A DNA stretch of 16,111 bases from NCBI GenBank assembly GCA_002313415.1, contig DCBH01000132.1, positions 7,981 to 24,091 of the forward strand, given 5' to 3'. The stretch comes from Flavobacteriales bacterium UBA1112. Lineage in GTDB: Bacteria; Bacteroidota; Bacteroidia; Flavobacteriales_D; Sanyastnellaceae. This document shows, in pieces, positions 13,606 through 16,111 of the stretch. The translations under genes were made by a program, and so were the position numbers. Each line of letters starts with the position of its first letter. Position 1 is the first letter of the stretch. Under the pieces are notes generated by a model, which saw nothing but the letters and a program-made list of their open reading frames with translations, searched no databases and had not been told where the DNA came from.

Positions 13606-14156
13606 TGAGTTACATTCCCCGACTTCATACGCAATACGCGGAAGAAATTGCTCCTGCTTTGATGAAGCAGTTCGAGTACACATCTGCCATGCAGGTGCCG
13701 CGCATTGAAAAGATTTGCCTAAACCAAGGTCTGGGCAAGGCAGTGGCTGACCGTAAAATGGTCGAGACTGCTCTAGATGAGATGAGCACGATTGCTGGAC
13801 AGAAAGCAGTGCCCACAATCTCAACCAAAGACGTGTCAAACTTCAAGTTGCGCAAGGGCATGCCGATTGGCGCACGTGTCACCCTTCGCCGTGATCGGAT
13901 GTACGAATTTCTCGATCGGCTGATCGCCGTTTCCTTGCCGCGTACCCGTGACTTTCAAGGCGTCAAGGCCAAGGGCTTTGATGGACGAGGAAACTTCACG
14001 TTCGGCATCAAAGAGCAAATCATTTATCCGGAAATCGACCTGGACAAAGTAAAATACATCAATGGGATGGACATCACCATTGTAACCACCGCCAGAACTG
14101 ACGAAGAGGCCAAGGCCCTTCTTGCTGCGTTCGGCTTCCCATTCAAAAAGAATTAA
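13605..14156 (+). CDS. rplE: 50S ribosomal protein L5 (uL5)
   Basis: 183 residues from the ATG at 13605. A GTG one codon earlier (13602) is possible but would only add a second methionine; the ATG gives the family start MSYIPRLHTQY and a TGATG junction with rplX. L5 binds 5S rRNA and contacts the P-site tRNA in the central protuberance. Marks are PRIEKICLNQGLG, KLRKGMPIGARVTLRRDRMYEFLDRL and FTFGIKEQIIYPEID. GAGGAG (13591-13596) lies 8 nt before the ATG, the only well-placed Shine-Dalgarno-like string I noticed in the operon, though it is also coding for L24. Confidence 0.98.
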   Translation: MSYIPRLHTQYAEEIAPALMKQFEYTSAMQVPRIEKICLNQGLGKAVADRKMVETALDEMSTIAGQKAVPTISTKDVSNFKLRKGMPIGARVTLRRDRMYEFLDRLIAVSLPRTRDFQGVKAKGFDGRGNFTFGIKEQIIYPEIDLDKVKYINGMDITIVTTARTDEEAKALLAAFGFPFKKN

Positions 14157-14159
14157 GAG

Positions 14160-14429
14160 ATGGCGAAAGAATCCATGAAAGCCCGCGAGCGAAAGCGTGA
14201 ACGTCTTGTGGCGAAGTACGCAGCCAAGAGAGCGGCATTGAAAGAAGCGGGCGATTGGGAGGGCCTCCAGAAGCTGCCCCCCAATTCTGCAGCAGTGCGT
14301 TTGCACAACCGTTGTCAAATCACGGGTCGTCCCCGTGGCTTCATGCGACAGTTTGGCATCAGCCGAGTCTTGTTTCGCAAGATGGCTTTGTCTGGACGCA
14401 TCCCCGGCGTGAAAAAAGCGAGTTGGTAA
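14160..14429 (+). CDS. rpsN: 30S ribosomal protein S14, zinc-free type (uS14)
   Basis: 89 residues, the long zinc-independent form. The short zinc form has two CxxC pairs; here only one cysteine is present, in NRCQITGRPRG. S14 lies in the 30S head next to S3 and S10. The sequence opens MAKESMKARERKRERLVAKY and ends with the conserved FGISRVLFRKMALSGRIPGVKKASW. Three nt separate it from rplE and 17 nt from rpsH. Confidence 0.99.
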   Translation: MAKESMKARERKRERLVAKYAAKRAALKEAGDWEGLQKLPPNSAAVRLHNRCQITGRPRGFMRQFGISRVLFRKMALSGRIPGVKKASW

Positions 14430-14446
14430 TCTGAATCAGAGAAAAC

Positions 14447-14845
14447 ATGCATAGCGATCCCATTTCCGATTACTTGACGCGCATTCGTAATGCGCAAATG
14501 GCCGGTCACAAGGTGGTGGAGATTCCTGCTTCCAACGTGAAGAAGGAGTTGACCAAAATTTTGTTTGACCAGGGCTACATCCTGAACTACAAGTTTGTTG
14601 ACGAAGGCCATCAAGGCAGCATCAAAATTGCTTTGCGTTACGATGCCAAGTCACGTCGACCAGCAATTACTGAAATCAAGCGCTACTCCAAGCCCGGACT
14701 GCGTCGCTACGGAAGTCCTGGTGATTTGCCGCGCGTCCTGAACGGCCTCGGTGTCAGCATCATCAGCACCAGTAAGGGTATGATGACTGACAAAGAAGCA
14801 CGTCGTCTGAACGTGGGGGGTGAAATTCTTTGCACTGTATACTAA
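14447..14845 (+). CDS. rpsH: 30S ribosomal protein S8 (uS8)
   Basis: 132 residues, typical. S8 binds the central domain of 16S rRNA and in E. coli also represses the spc operon by binding the rplE start region. Marks are DPISDYLTRIRNAQ, the first-domain KVVEIPASNVKKEL, IKRYSKPGLRRY and the C-terminal ISTSKGMMTDKEARR and GGEILCTVY. No clear copy of the 16S helix 21 target is obvious to me around the rplE start, but I could not fold it. Confidence 0.99.
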   Translation: MHSDPISDYLTRIRNAQMAGHKVVEIPASNVKKELTKILFDQGYILNYKFVDEGHQGSIKIALRYDAKSRRPAITEIKRYSKPGLRRYGSPGDLPRVLNGLGVSIISTSKGMMTDKEARRLNVGGEILCTVY

Positions 14846-14851
14846 ATCGTC

Positions 14852-15403
14852 ATGAGCCGAATTGGAAAAAATCCCATCACCGTTCCCAGTGGAGTCGATC
14901 TCTCCATCCAGGGAAACGTTGTGTCTGTCAAGGGCCCCAAAGGGGAACTGACGCAGGAGGTCGACGAGAAGCTTGGCCTTGAATACGCCGAAAATGTATT
15001 GACAGTGACTCGTCCCAACGACGATAAGGACATGCGCGCGAAGCATGGTCTTCACAGAGCCTTGATTCAAAACATGATTGTTGGGGTGACAGAAGGCTAT
15101 TCAGTTCAACTTCAAATGGTCGGTGTAGGTTATCGGGCGGCCAACCAAGGCCAGCAGCTCAATTTGAGTCTCGGTTACAGCCACCCCATCATCTTGGAAT
15201 TGCCGAAAGAAATCAAGGTGGAAGCAGAAACCAAAAAAGGGGAGGCACCCACGGTGACCCTTTCCTCACACGACAAGCAATTGCTTGGCATGGTAGCTGC
15301 CAAAATTCGCACGCTGCGCAAGATTGAGCCTTACAAAGGAAAAGGAGTTCGCTTTGTGGGCGAACAGATCCGTCGCAAGGCTGGTAAAACCGCAGCGAAA
15401 TAA
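14852..15403 (+). CDS. rplF: 50S ribosomal protein L6 (uL6)
   Basis: 183 residues, a little longer than the 177 of E. coli. L6 sits near the factor-binding site and supports EF-G and EF-Tu function. The two duplicated domains are visible: MSRIGKNPITVPSGV and VSVKGPKGEL in the first, LNLSLGYSHPI in the second. KIRTLRKIEPYKGKGVRF and a basic Lys/Arg tail end the protein. Spacing is 6 nt from rpsH and 9 nt to rplR. Confidence 0.99.
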   Translation: MSRIGKNPITVPSGVDLSIQGNVVSVKGPKGELTQEVDEKLGLEYAENVLTVTRPNDDKDMRAKHGLHRALIQNMIVGVTEGYSVQLQMVGVGYRAANQGQQLNLSLGYSHPIILELPKEIKVEAETKKGEAPTVTLSSHDKQLLGMVAAKIRTLRKIEPYKGKGVRFVGEQIRRKAGKTAAK

Positions 15404-15412
15404 TCTGAAGTC

Positions 15413-15763
15413 ATGGATACGAAAAAGAAAGCCAAAGCTCGTTTGCGCATCAAGTCTCGCGTTCGTGGTCGCGTACAAGGCACAGCAGAACGCCCGCGCC
15501 TCACCGTCTTTCGGAGCAACAAGCAAATCTATGCCCAGGTCATTGATGACCTCGCTGGTCGGACCTTGGCAGCGGCTTCCTCGTTGGGGGAGAAGGCTGC
15601 GGGTGCCAAATTGGACCAGGCTGAGGCTGTGGGGAAACTCATCGCTGAGAAAGCCCAGTCTGCTGGAATCACCCAAGTGGTGTTTGACCGCAATGGGTAC
15701 TTGTACCATGGCCGCATTCAAAAACTCGCTGAAGCAGCTCGTGAAGGCGGCTTAAAATTCTAA
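15413..15763 (+). CDS. rplR: 50S ribosomal protein L18 (uL18)
   Basis: 116 residues, typical. L18 binds 5S rRNA in the central protuberance together with L5. The basic N-terminus (KKKAKARLRIKSRVRGRV) is followed by ERPRLTVFRSNKQIYAQVIDD, GRTLAAASSL and the C-terminal VVFDRNGYLYHGRIQKLAEAAREGGL, all standard for the family. rpsE follows after 4 nt. Confidence 0.99.
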   Translation: MDTKKKAKARLRIKSRVRGRVQGTAERPRLTVFRSNKQIYAQVIDDLAGRTLAAASSLGEKAAGAKLDQAEAVGKLIAEKAQSAGITQVVFDRNGYLYHGRIQKLAEAAREGGLKF

Positions 15764-15767
15764 AGGG

Positions 15768-16111
15768 ATGGCACAGAATCAACGTCAACAAAAACGAGGA
15801 GGAAACCGGGATCAGCAATCTCGTACCGGCGATCCTGATTTGAAGGACCGCTTGGTTGGCATCAACCGGGTGGCCAAAACAACCAAGGGCGGTCGTACGT
15901 TCAGCTTCAGCGCCATCGTTGTCATCGGCGATGAAAAAGGCAAAGTGGGACACGGACTCGGAAAGAGTCGTGAGGTCGCTACAGCCATTCAAAAAGGCAT
16001 TGAAGATGGCAAGAAGGACATGATCAACATTCCACTTGTGAATGGAACCATTCCTCATGCTCAAGAAATGAAATATGCCGGTGCGCACATTTTGATTCGT
16101 CCGGCCTCTCC
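15768..16111 (+). CDS. rpsE: 30S ribosomal protein S5 (uS5), partial (3' end outside window)
   Basis: 114 codons are visible before the right edge cuts the gene. S5 works with S4 and S12 in decoding accuracy and lies at the mRNA entry. After a Gln/Arg-rich N-terminal extension (about 1-25), the family core opens DRLVGINRVAKTTKGGRTFSFSA. The KGGR loop, site of spectinomycin-resistance changes elsewhere, is intact. The next motif reads GKVGHGLGKSREV. The ATG directly follows AAAGGG with no spacer, so that string is not a working Shine-Dalgarno site. Missing: roughly the last third. Confidence 0.98.
   Translation, partial: MAQNQRQQKRGGNRDQQSRTGDPDLKDRLVGINRVAKTTKGGRTFSFSAIVVIGDEKGKVGHGLGKSREVATAIQKGIEDGKKDMINIPLVNGTIPHAQEMKYAGAHILIRPAS

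Noticed and set aside
12529..13839. Long minus-strand frames (about 200 residues each) opposite rpsQ, rplN, rplX and rplE
   Set aside because: Shadows of well-identified ribosomal protein genes; composition is atypical, rich in Cys, Arg and Ser.

Overview
The window is a chromosomal segment of a Bacteroidota bacterium, most likely a Flavobacteriales-like lineage with fairly high G+C for that group (about half G+C by eye). Four things point there. The str genes run straight into the S10 and spc genes (rpsL-rpsG-fusA-rpsJ-rplC...) with no tuf gene between fusA and rpsJ. A promoter of the Bacteroidota type (TTG, 19-nt spacer, TAnnTTTG) lies in front of rpsL. Start codons almost all lack Shine-Dalgarno sequences. 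A secreted deiminase of the Porphyromonas PPAD type lies nearby. I cannot name genus or species.

Left part (1-4693, minus strand). Read in the direction of transcription there are three genes. A UvrD/PcrA-type helicase (ATG at 4693, or GTG at 4639) is coupled by an ATGA overlap to a small unrecognised lipoprotein gene (2285-1605). After 57 nt comes a long secreted peptidylarginine/agmatine deiminase family protein (from 1547) that runs off the left edge without a stop. The deiminase frame is continuous over all 515 visible codons and keeps every catalytic residue.

Divergent spacer (4694-4845). It holds the str operon promoter (TTG at 4753-4755, TACTTTTG at 4775-4782) and a C5/G5 inverted repeat around the likely transcription start. 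The leader is only about 55-60 nt. I see no convincing promoter for the helicase gene.

Right part (4846-16111, plus strand). Twenty-three genes lie head to tail with spacings from a 4-nt overlap to 39 nt: rpsL, rpsG, fusA, rpsJ, rplC, rplD, rplW, rplB, rpsS, rplV, rpsC, rplP, rpmC, rpsQ, rplN, rplX, rplE, rpsN, rpsH, rplF, rplR and a partial rpsE cut by the right edge. That is the fused str-S10-spc superoperon: ribosomal proteins of both subunits plus elongation factor G, probably made from one long transcript with stop/start coupling at several joints. The largest gap inside it, before rplC, holds four AAAC units and a short inverted repeat.

No rRNA, tRNA, CRISPR array, insertion sequence or phage gene is visible. 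Most of the window is ordinary core genome. The least ordinary part is the secreted deiminase and lipoprotein behind the helicase. I found no convincing new multi-gene system.
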